Program-made: the position numbers and the translations under genes | Assembly (NCBI RefSeq): GCF_020283565.1 | Contig: NC_060063.1 | Location: forward strand, 32,698,635 to 32,762,634 | Length of the DNA: 64,000 bases | Direction of reading: 5' to 3' | From: Trifolium pratense | Taxonomy: Eukaryota > Streptophyta > Magnoliopsida > Fabales > Fabaceae | In this document: piece after piece, positions 1-10,301 of the stretch | How the letters are laid out: each line of letters starts with the position of its first letter | Position numbering within the stretch: the stretch's first letter is position 1 | The notes under the pieces: generated by a model | What the model was told of the DNA's origin: nothing | The model's database searches: none | Seen by the model: only the letters and a program-made list of their open reading frames with translations

Positions 1-1029
1 ATCAGCAATAAAGTGTCCTGGCTTCTTACAGTTGAAGCAGTTCTTCTGATCATCCTTCTTGCTGACAAAATTTCTGGAGCTGTTACCTCTGAAATTTCTT
101 TTGTTAAATCTGTTCCATTGCTGAAACTTGGTAAATAAAGCAAACTCATCCTCATTCATCTCATCCTCTTGACCATCAGCAGAAGATTCTTCTTCAATAT
201 CAAGAAGCTGAGTCTTAAGAGCCTTAGAAGTAGTCCTTGTTGACTGTAAAGCCACTGACTTGGACTTCTTCTTAGTTTCTGAGTCAGCATCCAGAACCAT
301 CTCATGGCTTCTGAGATTGCTTATCAGAGCTTCAAGACTCAGAGTCTTGAGATTTTGAGCTTCCTCTATTGCAGTGACCTTGGGTCTCCAAGCAATAGGA
401 AGACTTCTCAGAATCTTCTGAACATGGTCATAGGTGGAATAACTTCTCTTAAGAGCTTTAAGACCAGATACAAGGATTTGAAACCTTGTAAACATAGTCT
501 CAATGTTTTCATCTTGTTGCATAGTGAATAGTTCATATTGCCTTATCAAAAGACTAGCTTTAGCCTCTTGAACCTTTTCATTACCATCATAGGTAGCACA
601 CATAGAATCAAAGATAGATTTAGCAGTAGACTTGTTCTCTATTCTGACATAATCCTCATGTCTAATAGCACCAACAACAATGTCCTTTACTCTATGATGC
701 TTAGTGTAGGTTTTTAAGTTAGCTGGTGTGAGTAACTTTCTATGCTCAATGGACAATCTTCCATGTTCATTTAAGTTTTCAAAAGTTACTCCCAGCTCAA
801 CCAAATCCCACAACTCATGATCAATAGCAGTAATATTGCTATACAATCTTTCCTTCCACCACTCAAATAATGATGCATCACCATTGAATATAGGGGCTTT
901 TCTATTGCCACTATGTTCATGTGATTCATTACTCAAGTAGTCATAACCAAAAGCATTTCTAGGACCACCACCAGCTCTACTGGCCTCTTCACCGGTTGTT
1001 CTAGTGCTACTATCGTCTCCTCCAGACAT
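1..1029 (-). CDS. Copia Gag (Sirevirus type), C-terminally cut by window edge
   Basis: Nucleocapsid protein that packages element RNA into cytoplasmic virus-like particles. The ATG is at 1029 on the minus strand, just inside the primer-binding site, and the frame stays open to the window edge (343 codons). The acidic, Gly/Ser-rich N-terminus and the UBN2-type gag core match the gag at 49715-52117. The window edge falls inside the CCHC zinc knuckle: its CxxC half and His are present and its last Cys is outside. One codon is missing relative to the other copy near base 90. The frame looks intact, so the copy is probably young. Confidence 0.88.
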   Translation of the reverse strand, partial: MSGGDDSSTRTTGEEASRAGGGPRNAFGYDYLSNESHEHSGNRKAPIFNGDASLFEWWKERLYSNITAIDHELWDLVELGVTFENLNEHGRLSIEHRKLLTPANLKTYTKHHRVKDIVVGAIRHEDYVRIENKSTAKSIFDSMCATYDGNEKVQEAKASLLIRQYELFTMQQDENIETMFTRFQILVSGLKALKRSYSTYDHVQKILRSLPIAWRPKVTAIEEAQNLKTLSLEALISNLRSHEMVLDADSETKKKSKSVALQSTRTTSKALKTQLLDIEEESSADGQEDEMNEDEFALFTKFQQWNRFNKRNFRGNSSRNFVSKKDDQKNCFNCKKPGHFIAD

Positions 1030-1082
1030 AGTGTTCTCACAAGATCTTTACTGTCTCACTGTTAAGTGAAAGTAACAGACCA

Positions 1083-1097
1083 GAGCTCTAGATACCA
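1083..1097 (-). promoter_or_regulatory. Primer-binding site (initiator Met tRNA type)
   Basis: On the minus strand this reads TGGTATCTAGAGCTC, two bases inside the LTR. It matches the usual plant copia site TGGTATCAGAGC except for one inserted base. The same variant is in the complete copy at 52171-52185, so it is a family trait. Confidence 0.8.
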
Positions 1098-1099
1098 AT

Positions 1100-2185
1100 T
1101 GAAGGTGTGAAAACACAAGAAGGGGGGGGTTGAATTGTGTTTTAGCTAAGTTAAAACTTTTTCAAGTTCTTAACTCAACTACGTTAGCAGCGGATAAATA
1201 ACACAAATAATAACAAGAGAGAGAGAGAGATCACACAAGCAATTTATACTGGTTCCTCTCACAAAACGAGAGTAGTCCAGTCCCCTTGCACTTCCAAGGG
1301 ATTTCACTATAATCACACAAGATTACACCTGCTCAAGCACACAAGCAAGAGACTTCTCAACAATGCTCAAGCACACAAGCTTAAGACTTCACACTTAAGC
1401 ACACAAGCTTAAGTTTCCTCAAGAATAGTAAAGTATATGAAGATATACAAATGCTCTTAGATGAACCTAAAGAGAGCAAATACAAATAGTACAAAGTATT
1501 TGACTAAAGTGCAAAAACACTTGATAAGAGGTTCAGAGCTTGTATACACAGAATTCAGAGTTTGTTCAGTGCACGTTCAATCCTTAATAATTGTATATGT
1601 TGTAGCTGATTCTAGCAGTATATATACCACCAGAAAAGAGTCGTTGCAAAAAGAACCGTTGGAGTTGATAATCTTTTGTCTTCAAGCAGTCTGTCTTGAT
1701 GCAGTTTGGTTGTATCCAAAACTAAGAAAGAGTTTCAGTTACTTTGACTACTGCAGAGTGGACTTTCCTTATTCAGCTAACAAGACTGAAAACCCACGTT
1801 CTCAAGTTAGGACAGACAAAACGAGAGTAGCTGAACTGATCAGGCTTGAAAGGTCCTTTTCTTCATTGGTAGAAGAGTTGACTTGTAAAGAGAATCTTCA
1901 CAGTTTCCAAGAAGCTCTTCAGAGTTTGATGAAGCTTGAAGTCAGTCAAGAAGTTCTGAAGTCTTCATCCTCTGAAAGTTGTAACTTCTGAAGTCCAACA
2001 TCTTCTGAGCGCTTATGAACTTCTGAATTCACATCCTCTGAGCTTCACTCAGAGCTTGTCTGATGCTTATATCTGCGCACTTAAAATAAATTTTTAGTCC
2101 TTCCAATTGTTTATTAATACTTTGTTATCATCAAAACCTTTATAGATTTAGGGGCTAATATTTTTAAATCAATTTTGTTCCAACA
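1100..2185 (-). repeat. 5' LTR of copy A (Sirevirus family of C2)
   Basis: A 1,086-bp LTR that reads TGAAGGTGTG at its left end and ends TTCCAACA on the plus strand. It is bounded by the primer-binding site on the left. It contains short repeats of CACACAAGCTTAAG type; the complete family member has one extra unit, which explains most of the length difference. Open frames inside it, including one of 176 codons at 1461-1991, are LTR sequence without coding character. Confidence 0.9.
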
Positions 2186-2595
2186 AGCTAACAAGTCTGA
2201 TGACCCACGTTCTCAAGAGTGGACAGACAAAATGAGAGTAGCTGTTCTGATCAAGCTTGAAAGGTCCTTTTCTTCATTGGTAGAAGAGTTGACTTGCAAG
2301 AGAGAATCTTCACAGACTTCAAGAATATCTTCAGGGTTTGATAAAGCTTAGACCTTAAGAAGTTCTGATGACTTCATCATCTGAAGGTTGTAACCTCTGA
2401 AGTTCAACATCTTCTGAGCGCCTTATGAACTTCTGAATGTATATCTTCTGAGCTTCATTCAGAGCTTATCTTAAGCTAATATCTGCACACTTGAATTAAA
2501 TTTTTAGTCCTTCCAATTGTTTATTAATACTTTGTTATCATCAAAACCTTAATAGATTTAGGGGCAAACATTTTTAAATCAATTTTGTTCCAACA
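2186..2595 (-). repeat. Truncated second LTR tail of the same family
   Basis: These 410 bp repeat the last 411 bp of the adjacent LTR (1775-2185) at roughly 90% identity by eye and end with the same TTCCAACA terminus. They border the interrupted Tekay pol at TTTTT (2596-2600), the likely target duplication. The simplest reading is that copy A inserted at AGCTA inside the LTR of an older family member, which itself sits in G1. Confidence 0.75.
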
Positions 2596-2600
2596 TTTTT

Positions 2601-5057
2601 ATGGAGTACATGAATAGGATTTTTCATTCATTCTTGGACAAGTTTGTTGTGGTATTCATCGATGATATTTTGGTTTACTCAAAGTCCGAAGAGGAACATA
2701 AGGAGCATTTGCGGATTGTTTTGCAAATTCTGAAAGAGAAGAAGTTGTATGCCAAGTTGTCGAAGTGTGAATTTTGGTTGAAAGAAGTAAGTTTCCTTGG
2801 TCATGTGATTTCAAGTGGAGGAATAGCGGTTGACCCAGCGAAAGTTGATGCCGTATTGCAATGGGGAACGCCGGAGTCTGTTTCTAAGATAAGAAGTTTT
2901 CTTGGATTGGCTGGTTATTATAGAAGGTTCATTGAAGGATTTTCGAAGTTGGCTTTGCCTTTGACGCAGTTGACTCGGAAGGATCAAGCGTTTGTCTGGA
3001 ATGTAAAGTGTGAAGAAAGTTTTCAAGAGCTTAAGAAGAGGTTGACTACCGCGCCTGTGTTGATTTTACCGGATGCTAAGGAATCTTTTGTTGTATATTG
3101 TGATGCTTCGAAGATGGAACTAGGAGGTGTGCTTATGCAAAAAGGTCAAGTGGTAGCGTATGCGTCGAGACAACTGAAGGTTCATGAGAGGAACTATCCG
3201 ACACACGATCTTGAATTAGCCGCAGTTGTGTTTTCATTGAAGGTGTGGAGGCATTACTTGTATGGATCTAAGTTTGAAGTCTTTAGTGATCACAAGAGTT
3301 TGAAGTATCTATTCGATCAAAAGGAATTGAGTATGAGACAAAGAAGATGGCTCGAATTTTTGAAAGACTATGACTTTGATTTGAGTTATCACCCCGAAAA
3401 AGCTAATGTGGTGGGCGATGCGTTGAGTAGGAAATCGTTGCACATGTCATCACTTATGGTGAAAGAGTTGGAGTTGATTGAAGAGTTCCGAGACTTGAGT
3501 CTAGTGTGTGAAGTGACTCCTAAGAGTGTGAAGATGGGAATGTTGAAGTTGACGAATCCTTTTCTAGAGAATATCAAAGAATGTCAAAAGACGGATAAGA
3601 AGTTAATGGAGAAGTTGGCACTAGTAGTTGAGAAAGGAAAAGAAGCTAATTTCAAAGTTGACGATAATGGAGTTGTGAAATTTCATGGAAGAGTGTGCGT
3701 GCCCGATGTGCCCGAGATGAAGAAAATGATTTTGGAAGAAGGTCATAGGAGTGGAATGAGTATTCACCCTGGAGTAACCAAGATGTATCAAGATTTGAAG
3801 AAGTTGTTCTGGTGGCCAGGAATGAAGAGGCAAATTTCTGAGTTTGTTTATGCTTGTCTAGTTTGTCAGAAGTCGAAGATTGAACATCAGAAACCGTCTG
3901 GTTTGTTGCAACCTTTGTTTATACCGGAATGGAAGTGGGATAGTATCGCGATGGATTTTGTGGGAGGTTTACCCAAGACTACTAAAGGTTATGAAGTGAT
4001 TTGGGTGGTAGTAGATCGTTTGACGAAGTGTGCGCATTTTATTGCTATTAAGAAAGGTACCTTGGTGCCTAAGTTGGCCGAGATTTACGTGGAGCAAATT
4101 GTGAAGTTGCATGGTATTCCGTCGAGTATTGTTTCGGATCGAGATCCGAGGTTTACTTCGAGATTTTGGGAAAGTTTACAAGAGGCTTTGGGGACTAAGT
4201 TGAGGTTGAGTTCGGCTTATCATCCTCAGACGGATGGCCAATCGGAAAGGACAATACAATCTTTGGAAGATTTGTTGAGAGCTTGTGTTTTGGAACAAGG
4301 AGTAAGTTGGGATTCATGTTTACCGTTGATCGAGTTCACGTACAACAATAGTTTTCATTCGAGTATTGGAATGGCACCTTTTGAGGCTTTGTATGGAAGG
4401 AGGTGTAGAACACCGCTTTGTTGGTTTGAATCCGGAGAGAGTGTGATTCTTGGTCCGTAGATTGTGCAAGAGACTACGGAAAAGATTAGAATGGTTCGAG
4501 AGAAGATGAAAGCGTCTCAGAGTCGTCAAAAGAGTTATCATGACAAGAGGAGGAAAGACATTGAATTTCAAGAAGGTGATCATGTTTTCTTAAGAGTTAC
4601 ATCGTTTACCGGAATTGGACGTTCTTTGAAGTCGAGGAAGTTGACGTCGAAGTTTATTGGTCCTTATCAGATTTTGAAAAGAGTGGGGAAAGTGGCGTAT
4701 AGGATTGCTTTACCGCCATCATTGGCGAAATTGCACGATGTGTTTCACGTGTCACAATTGAGGAAGTATGTTAGAGACCCGTCACATGTGATTGAGTCAG
4801 ATGATGTTCAAGTGAGGGATGACTTAACGGTCGAGACTGTGCCTTTGAGGATTGAAGGAAGAGAAGTGAAGAGGTTGAGAAACAAAGATATCGCCTCGGT
4901 GAAGGTGGTATGGGGAGGACCCGCTGGTGAGAATGCGACTTGGGAATTGGAGAGCAAGATGATGAGTTCGTATCCAGAGTTATTTCCAGGTAATTTTCGA
5001 GGGCGAAAATTCTTTAAGGAAGGTAGAGTTGTAACGACCCAATTTTCAAATTATTAA
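2601..5057 (+). pseudogene. Ty3/gypsy Tekay-type pol, 3' half (element G1)
   Basis: Remnant of a chromovirus polyprotein that would copy and integrate element DNA. It starts inside reverse transcriptase just before the catalytic FIDDI motif, because the copia nest interrupts the upstream part. It continues through RNase H, the integrase zinc finger and DDE core, and a C-terminal chromodomain-like segment (ATWELE...SYPELF). A nonsense TAG at 4458-4460 replaces the Glu codon found in sister copies in the integrase C-terminal region. The frame then continues in register from 4464 to a stop inside the LTR at 5057. It is otherwise well preserved and closely similar to the G2 copy at 34814-38174. 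Confidence 0.9.
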
Positions 5058-6893
5058 TTTTTATGTGTTAAAATATTTTATTAACGTAGAATTTTAATTA
5101 AGTTAATAACTTGAGTTATTTATCGAGTACTTTAGTTATTAAGCGAGTAGAGTGAGTTAACGTATTATTGGGCCAAGCCAACTGGGCTTGAGGCCCAATG
5201 GGCCTTGTGTGTGTGTGTGGGGCGCCCATATGGGCATAGTGAGGGAAGAGAGAATTCATTATTCTCTTTTGTTTTTGCGTTCTTGAGAGAAGAGGAGAGC
5301 TTGTGGAGCTAGGGCAAGGGGAGAGCTAGAGGTTCAAGATCAATCTTCGAGTTTTTCTTCGAATCCAGGTATGAGAGTAGGTTCCTTAATCGTGGGTGAC
5401 CCGAGGAAGGGGAGAATGTCGATTTCTCCTCACCCGAACTTCCTCAACCCCATTTTCGTTTTAGCTTAGAACGGATTTTCTTGATGGAAATCGTTCCTAA
5501 GGTTCTTATTATGTTTAACATGCTTTTAACATGATTAATGAACAGAATTAATGGTTAAAAAACGAGTTTATGAAAGATTAAACTCAAGAACTTTGTGTTC
5601 TTGAGAGTTTTGATGAAAAAGTGTTCAATCTTTACTTTTTCGATGTTTATGATGTAGATCTGAGAAATGGACTGTCCTTTTGTGTTTATCTATGTTTGTT
5701 ATGTTTGAATACAAACTCTTTTGGGATTTATAACATGAAAAATGGGATTTTTGGGTGATTTGGTGTAGAAAACGCAAGTTTTGAACTGTCCTGACAGGAG
5801 ACACTCGCTAGGCCTTCGCTTAGCGAACGTGTGGCGAACAGCTCGCCGCAGCTCGCTGCAGCTCGCCATGAGCAGGTGATCCCCTGGTGAGGTTCGCTTA
5901 GGCTCGCTAGGCCTTCGCTCAGCGAAAAGTTCGCTAATGCTCGCCGATGCTCGCCGTGAGTCAATGGCTTCCTGGCATTGTTCGCTTTGGTTTGCTGAGT
6001 CTTCGCTCAGCGAAGGCCTCTGTGACAGCAATTATTGTTGATGCTTGTAAGTGTAATTAGGCACTTGTAACATGGTTTAATGGTATTCTTACATGATTGT
6101 TGATGCATGTTGATGCTTATAATGCTCATTGCTAATCGTTAAATGATTGTTAATCGTGTATGAAGTATAAATGAAGAATATTAAGGTTTTGTTAAATCTT
6201 AATGATGAAGTATGTTGGATAGTGTTCCACATAGTAAATGAAGAGCTTTATGCTATATATTTGTGAGTGAATTCATGAAAACATATACATGCATTCATGA
6301 ATTAAATAGGATATTGGATATTCCAATAAAGAAGTATATCGGATTATATTTATCCGATAAAGAAGGATATTAGAGGTGAGATACTCTAATAAAGAAGATG
6401 GTACCACATGCATTAGAAATGTCTAGGGTGACATTCATGAAGTTGAAGCATTAGAGTCGCATTAGGCTATGTGTGCATTTTATAATAAATGATATGTGAC
6501 ATATGTTTGGCTAATTGTAATAATTGATAATTGATTGTGTGTGTATTCGATTATATGTGTTTATGTACTTATAATTGAATGGTAGATTGTTGATGAATAT
6601 GGATGAATGTATGATATATGCATGATTATTGAAGAAGTGTTTAAGTACTCTTTTACTTGCACTTGTATTTTGATTATGTGATCTAACTCTCATGCTTTGT
6701 GTTATGTGCTGGACCGTTGGGGGTTCAGATTCTCAGGTTGAGGATCCCGATCAGAGTTAGAGGCTGCTCGTGCTCGTGTAGTGCGCTTTTTGGTGAGGAG
6801 TTTAGCTTAGACTACTCCTTAGATATATTTTGTATATCTTTTTGACTGGGTTGTATAGAATTGCTCTGATTAGGTATTTACCGCGTCGGGTTA
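5030..6893 (+). repeat. Tekay LTR of G1, first part
   Basis: Starts TGTAACGACC after a purine-rich tract at the end of pol and is interrupted at 6893 by C1. Its other end is 11499-11794; without the insert the LTR would be about 2.16 kb. It is the same subfamily as the G2 LTR (2,118 bp). A run with no gene: it holds only LTR sequence and the hairpin-rich cassette at about 5.8-6.0 kb. Confidence 0.9.
5812..6020 (+). repeat. GC-rich TTCGCT/AGCGAA hairpin cassette in LTR
   Basis: About 200 bp densely packed with CTTCGC, GCGAA, GCTCGCC and palindromes such as TTCGCTCAGCGAA in an otherwise AT-rich LTR. It begins about 0.78 kb from the LTR start. The G3 LTR has a homologous cassette at the same offset. 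The G2 LTR, whose flanks match G1 more closely, has a different hairpin array there. Confidence 0.8.
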
Positions 6894-8085
6894 TGTAAGT
6901 TTAAGAGTGCAACCTAATAGGGTGGATGAATTAGGTTATAAGACTTTTTGGTTATTTTAGAGATGTTTTGGATTCCTTTTATTTTTCTTGAAAGTTATGA
7001 TGAAGGTAATAACAATATGCTGAAAAATAAAAGAGAAAAGGGAAAGAGAAAAGCGACACAAGAGAATTATAGTGGTTCCCCTATCGGTACGTCCACTCCC
7101 TTCACACCCCGCGAAGGAATTCACTATGTTAGAATCTTTGTTACAAGCAATCTTACCCCAAGACCCCCTAACAATCTTTCTAACATACACAAGATAGCAC
7201 CCCACTATCTTTAACCACAAGAATCTTCACCAAACCCTATGGTGAAATTCTCATACAACACAAGATAGCACCCCACTATCTTAAACAACACTTGTTTCCA
7301 CAACCTTGGAAAACAAGCAACAATACAAAATTACAATGAAGAAAACTATGTATGGCTGTTATCAAATCAATATCACTTTAATAATGTATATATCTTAGTG
7401 CTCAGAAACCCTTTTGGATATGAAAATATAATCAAGGTTTCACAAGATATGTGTATGAAAGTTTATGAGAAAAAGTGATATTAATAACTTTGAAATATAG
7501 TGAATATGAAAGTTGTTATTGATTGTAATGATCACAAATATATTTATAGAGGCTTTAGAAAATGTCCATGAAGCAAGACAACTTTTAGAAAAAAACTTAT
7601 AATAAAAAGTTATGTTTAAAAAATGCAATGGTTCATAAAATATGCATTCTGTCCAGGACATATTAAGACTGTTGTTACGAACAGGCGATGTAAAAGGAAC
7701 TGGTTTCAAAATTCAAACGTTGCACTGCTTTGAATTACCAACAGCAACAGATCATTTTAAAACGGTTAACGACCGAACAGATTTAAAAGGTCCTGACACC
7801 TATTTTTCAAAATTAAAAGCTTGCTTCATAGGACTTTTATATTCAACTTAGAAATTTATGTGTAATTAATTTTAAAATAATTTCTGAGCATTCTAAGTTA
7901 TATATTTATTAAAAGTAATAAATCAAAGATAAGAACCATACTTACAAATAATTTAAATACTAAGTCTAATACTTTGGTCTTGATGTTGTTTCCTCATGTT
8001 GAGCCTCCATAAGCTTTCTTCTTTTATGATGTGAGTTTGTTATCATCAAAACCCAGCCAAGTTCAAGAAGAAAATCTTCTTCACA
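6894..8085 (-). repeat. 3' LTR of C1
   Basis: 1,192 bp, starting TGTAAGTTTAAG and ending CTTCTTCACA on the plus strand. It differs from the right LTR at two bases I could see (near 7050 and 7492). A solo LTR of the same family is at 25533-26750. Confidence 0.95.
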
Positions 8086-8250
8086 ATCTCCCCCTTTTTG
8101 ATGATGACAAACCATATCTTTTTGACATTGTTGCTCAATGAATCTCCCCCTATCTTGTATGTCCCCCCCTTTGTTTTGCAAATGAATATCCTGAAAAATT
8201 TTAACCACAAAACACAAGCATACAAGTATATACTCCTTCTCCCCCTTTTG
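8086..8250 (-). promoter_or_regulatory. Multiple polypurine-tract motifs of C1
   Basis: The LTR-adjacent tract at 8088-8095 (CTCCCCCT on plus, a purine run in element sense) is repeated at 8144-8151 and 8239-8246, with a variant near 8162. Repeated polypurine tracts upstream of the 3' LTR are a known Sirevirus trait. From 8251 to 8507 I see only AT-rich 3' untranslated sequence. Confidence 0.75.
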
Positions 8251-8507
8251 ACATCATCAAAAAGAAGAAAGAGTAGAATTCAAAGAATAATAATAATATA
8301 AGGGAAATTATATACAATATATATTAAAAATACTTATCTTCTTCACAATGATTTGATGTCAATAAAAATATCAATGTTGATGCTCTTCAAATCATCTTTA
8401 ATTCAATGAAAACTTTAATCCTACTATATCATATGGTCTTGTATCTTGAAGAAACCAATTTTAATATGACAATTTTAACATATGGTCTTCAAGTACCTAC
8501 AAAACAA

Positions 8508-10253
8508 TTAATAATATTTTCTAGGTACCCATTTTTCTTTGGGTCCTCTTGGGTTAGTTCCTTTCTTTATCCATATATACTCCCCATTAGGAACACCAAT
8601 GTTCCTTACATAGCAAGCATTAGGAGTATGGCCACTTATACCACAATAAAAACAAGTAGGAACAAAATTACTTCTATATCTAGGAATATAGGATTTCTTT
8701 TTAGAAAATCTTTTCTTAGGATAATGATGAACTTTTGGTGCTTTATTCACTTTCTCTTTGGTGGATTGATCAATTGCCTTAACAAAGATAGTTTTACTTG
8801 TACTTGGTTTGTCAAAATTAGAATAACCAAGTCCACTTTTATCATTAGAAAATCTTTGTTGACTAAGGATATTGTCCAATCCAACTTGTCCTTTTTCATA
8901 TCTTTCAAGAACTCTTTTCAATTGGACAATTTGGAAGGAAAGTGAATCACACTCTTTGCATGTAAAATTCTGTTTTTCTCTTTCAATATAAATTTGTTTT
9001 TCATTTTCAAAATTCTTTTCCATGGTGTCAATCTTTTCTTCAAGAGATAAAATTTGTTTCTTTTGTGTTGACACCGTTTTATATAGAATTTTACATTCAT
9101 TAAGTAATTCATTAATAGCACCTTGATAATCATTATTATAAGAAGAAGATTTACTACTAACCTCTTCACTTTCATCATCAGAATGATGTGATGCCATTAG
9201 TGCAAGATTTGCATATTCTTCGCTCTCTGATTCAGATGATGAACTTATGTCATTATCATCCCATGCAATATAGGCTCTTTTGGGCTTTGACTCATTTCTT
9301 CTTTTGAAAGTACTTTTCTTTGCAAGATTTGGACAATCCGTCTTTATGTGTCCTTGTTGCCCACATTCATAACAAATGATATTTTGTGTGGATGTAGATG
9401 CTTCCTTCTTGTCAAAAAATTTCTTCTTTTTCACAAAGTTAGAATTACCATTATTAATAAGAAATTTACCTACCCGTTTTACAAGATGCATGAAGTCCTT
9501 GTCTTCCTCCGGATTATCTTTTCCATCTTCCTTGGAATCAACCTTTAATGCAATCCCTTTAGATTGTTTTTCTTGATTCTCATGCTTTTCAAGTCTTCTA
9601 AGTTCTGTCTCATATTCTTGAAGTTTTCCGAACAGCGTTGCGGAAGTCATTGTGGATAGACTTTTCTTCTCGGATATTGCCGTCACTTTTGGTTGCCATT
9701 CCCTGGTTAAAGATCTAAGCACTTTAAGATTAAGTTCATCGTTAGTAAGAGTCTTACCAAGTGCTTTTAAATGATTTGTCAAATGCACGAATCTTTTTTG
9801 CAAGTTGAGGATTGATTCTCCAGGCTGCATTGTGAATAATTCGTATTCTTGACTCAAGGTGTTCAATCTAGATCTTTTAACTTCAACGGTTCCTTCATGA
9901 GTTTCCACCAATGTATCCCATATTTCCTTTGCTGTTTCACATGTTGAAATACGGAAAAATTCATCCATGTTAAGTGCACTTTGAAGTATATTGATTGCCT
10001 TTTTGTCGTTGAGTACTTTTTTCTTATCATCCTCATCCCATGAACTTTGGATTTTGGGTGTGCCTACACCATTTACAACAATCATAGGAACAAATGGTCC
10101 TTCAACAACGACTTTCCATATACCATCTCCTTGTGCTTCTAAATGTGCCTTCATACGAATTTTCCAAAAATCAAAATATTCACCACTGAACAATGGGGGC
10201 TTGTTACTGTTACCACCATCTCTAAAAACTGGTTGTGAATTTGTGGAAGCCAT
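8508..10253 (-). CDS. Gag of non-autonomous copia element C1 (581 aa)
   Basis: Capsid and nucleocapsid protein. The ATG at 10253 lies close behind the primer-binding site. Residues about 15-235 form a UBN2-type gag core. A CCHC zinc knuckle is at 294-307 and a second at 534-547. Between them are a Ser/Glu-rich acidic stretch (337-372) and a predicted coiled coil (about 380-455). The C-terminus resembles the Sirevirus gag end that normally precedes pol, but here it stops and is followed by untranslated sequence and the 3' LTR. The frame is fully open, suggesting recent activity. The two widely spaced knuckles are unusual beside the single one I see in the C2 gag. Confidence 0.93.
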   Translation of the reverse strand: MASTNSQPVFRDGGNSNKPPLFSGEYFDFWKIRMKAHLEAQGDGIWKVVVEGPFVPMIVVNGVGTPKIQSSWDEDDKKKVLNDKKAINILQSALNMDEFFRISTCETAKEIWDTLVETHEGTVEVKRSRLNTLSQEYELFTMQPGESILNLQKRFVHLTNHLKALGKTLTNDELNLKVLRSLTREWQPKVTAISEKKSLSTMTSATLFGKLQEYETELRRLEKHENQEKQSKGIALKVDSKEDGKDNPEEDKDFMHLVKRVGKFLINNGNSNFVKKKKFFDKKEASTSTQNIICYECGQQGHIKTDCPNLAKKSTFKRRNESKPKRAYIAWDDNDISSSSESESEEYANLALMASHHSDDESEEVSSKSSSYNNDYQGAINELLNECKILYKTVSTQKKQILSLEEKIDTMEKNFENEKQIYIEREKQNFTCKECDSLSFQIVQLKRVLERYEKGQVGLDNILSQQRFSNDKSGLGYSNFDKPSTSKTIFVKAIDQSTKEKVNKAPKVHHYPKKRFSKKKSYIPRYRSNFVPTCFYCGISGHTPNACYVRNIGVPNGEYIWIKKGTNPRGPKEKWVPRKYY

Positions 10254-10285
10254 TCTGGATCATTTAGGAACAGGTTACCTATAAC

Positions 10286-10300
10286 CCGCTCTGATGCTAA
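10286..10300 (-). promoter_or_regulatory. Divergent primer-binding site of C1
   Basis: On the minus strand this reads TTAGCATCAGAGCGG next to the LTR. It keeps the ATCAGAGC core of the initiator-Met site, but the first bases differ from the usual TGGTATCAGAGC. The true primer is uncertain. Confidence 0.6.
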
Positions 10301-10301
10301 T

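Larger units (their letters stand above)
1..2185 (-). mobile_element. Sirevirus-type Ty1/copia element (copy A), 5' end only
   Basis: Reverse-oriented copia retrotransposon. The window holds its 5' LTR, primer-binding site and the first 343 codons of gag; the rest lies beyond the left edge. It belongs to the same family as the complete element at 41041-53306: the gag portion differs by a one-codon indel and scattered substitutions, and the LTR lacks one copy of a roughly 25-bp internal repeat. Its LTR is followed directly by a second, diverged LTR tail of the same family (2186-2595), so it appears to have inserted into an older relative. The left target duplication cannot be seen. Confidence 0.9.

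Noticed and set aside
1461..1991. 176-codon plus-strand ORF
   Set aside because: It lies inside the LTR of copy A; homologous LTRs of C2 give only a 115-codon frame. No domain or coding pattern.
8406..8945. 179-codon plus-strand ORF opposite C1 gag
   Set aside because: It is the mirror frame of an intact gag and has no features of its own.
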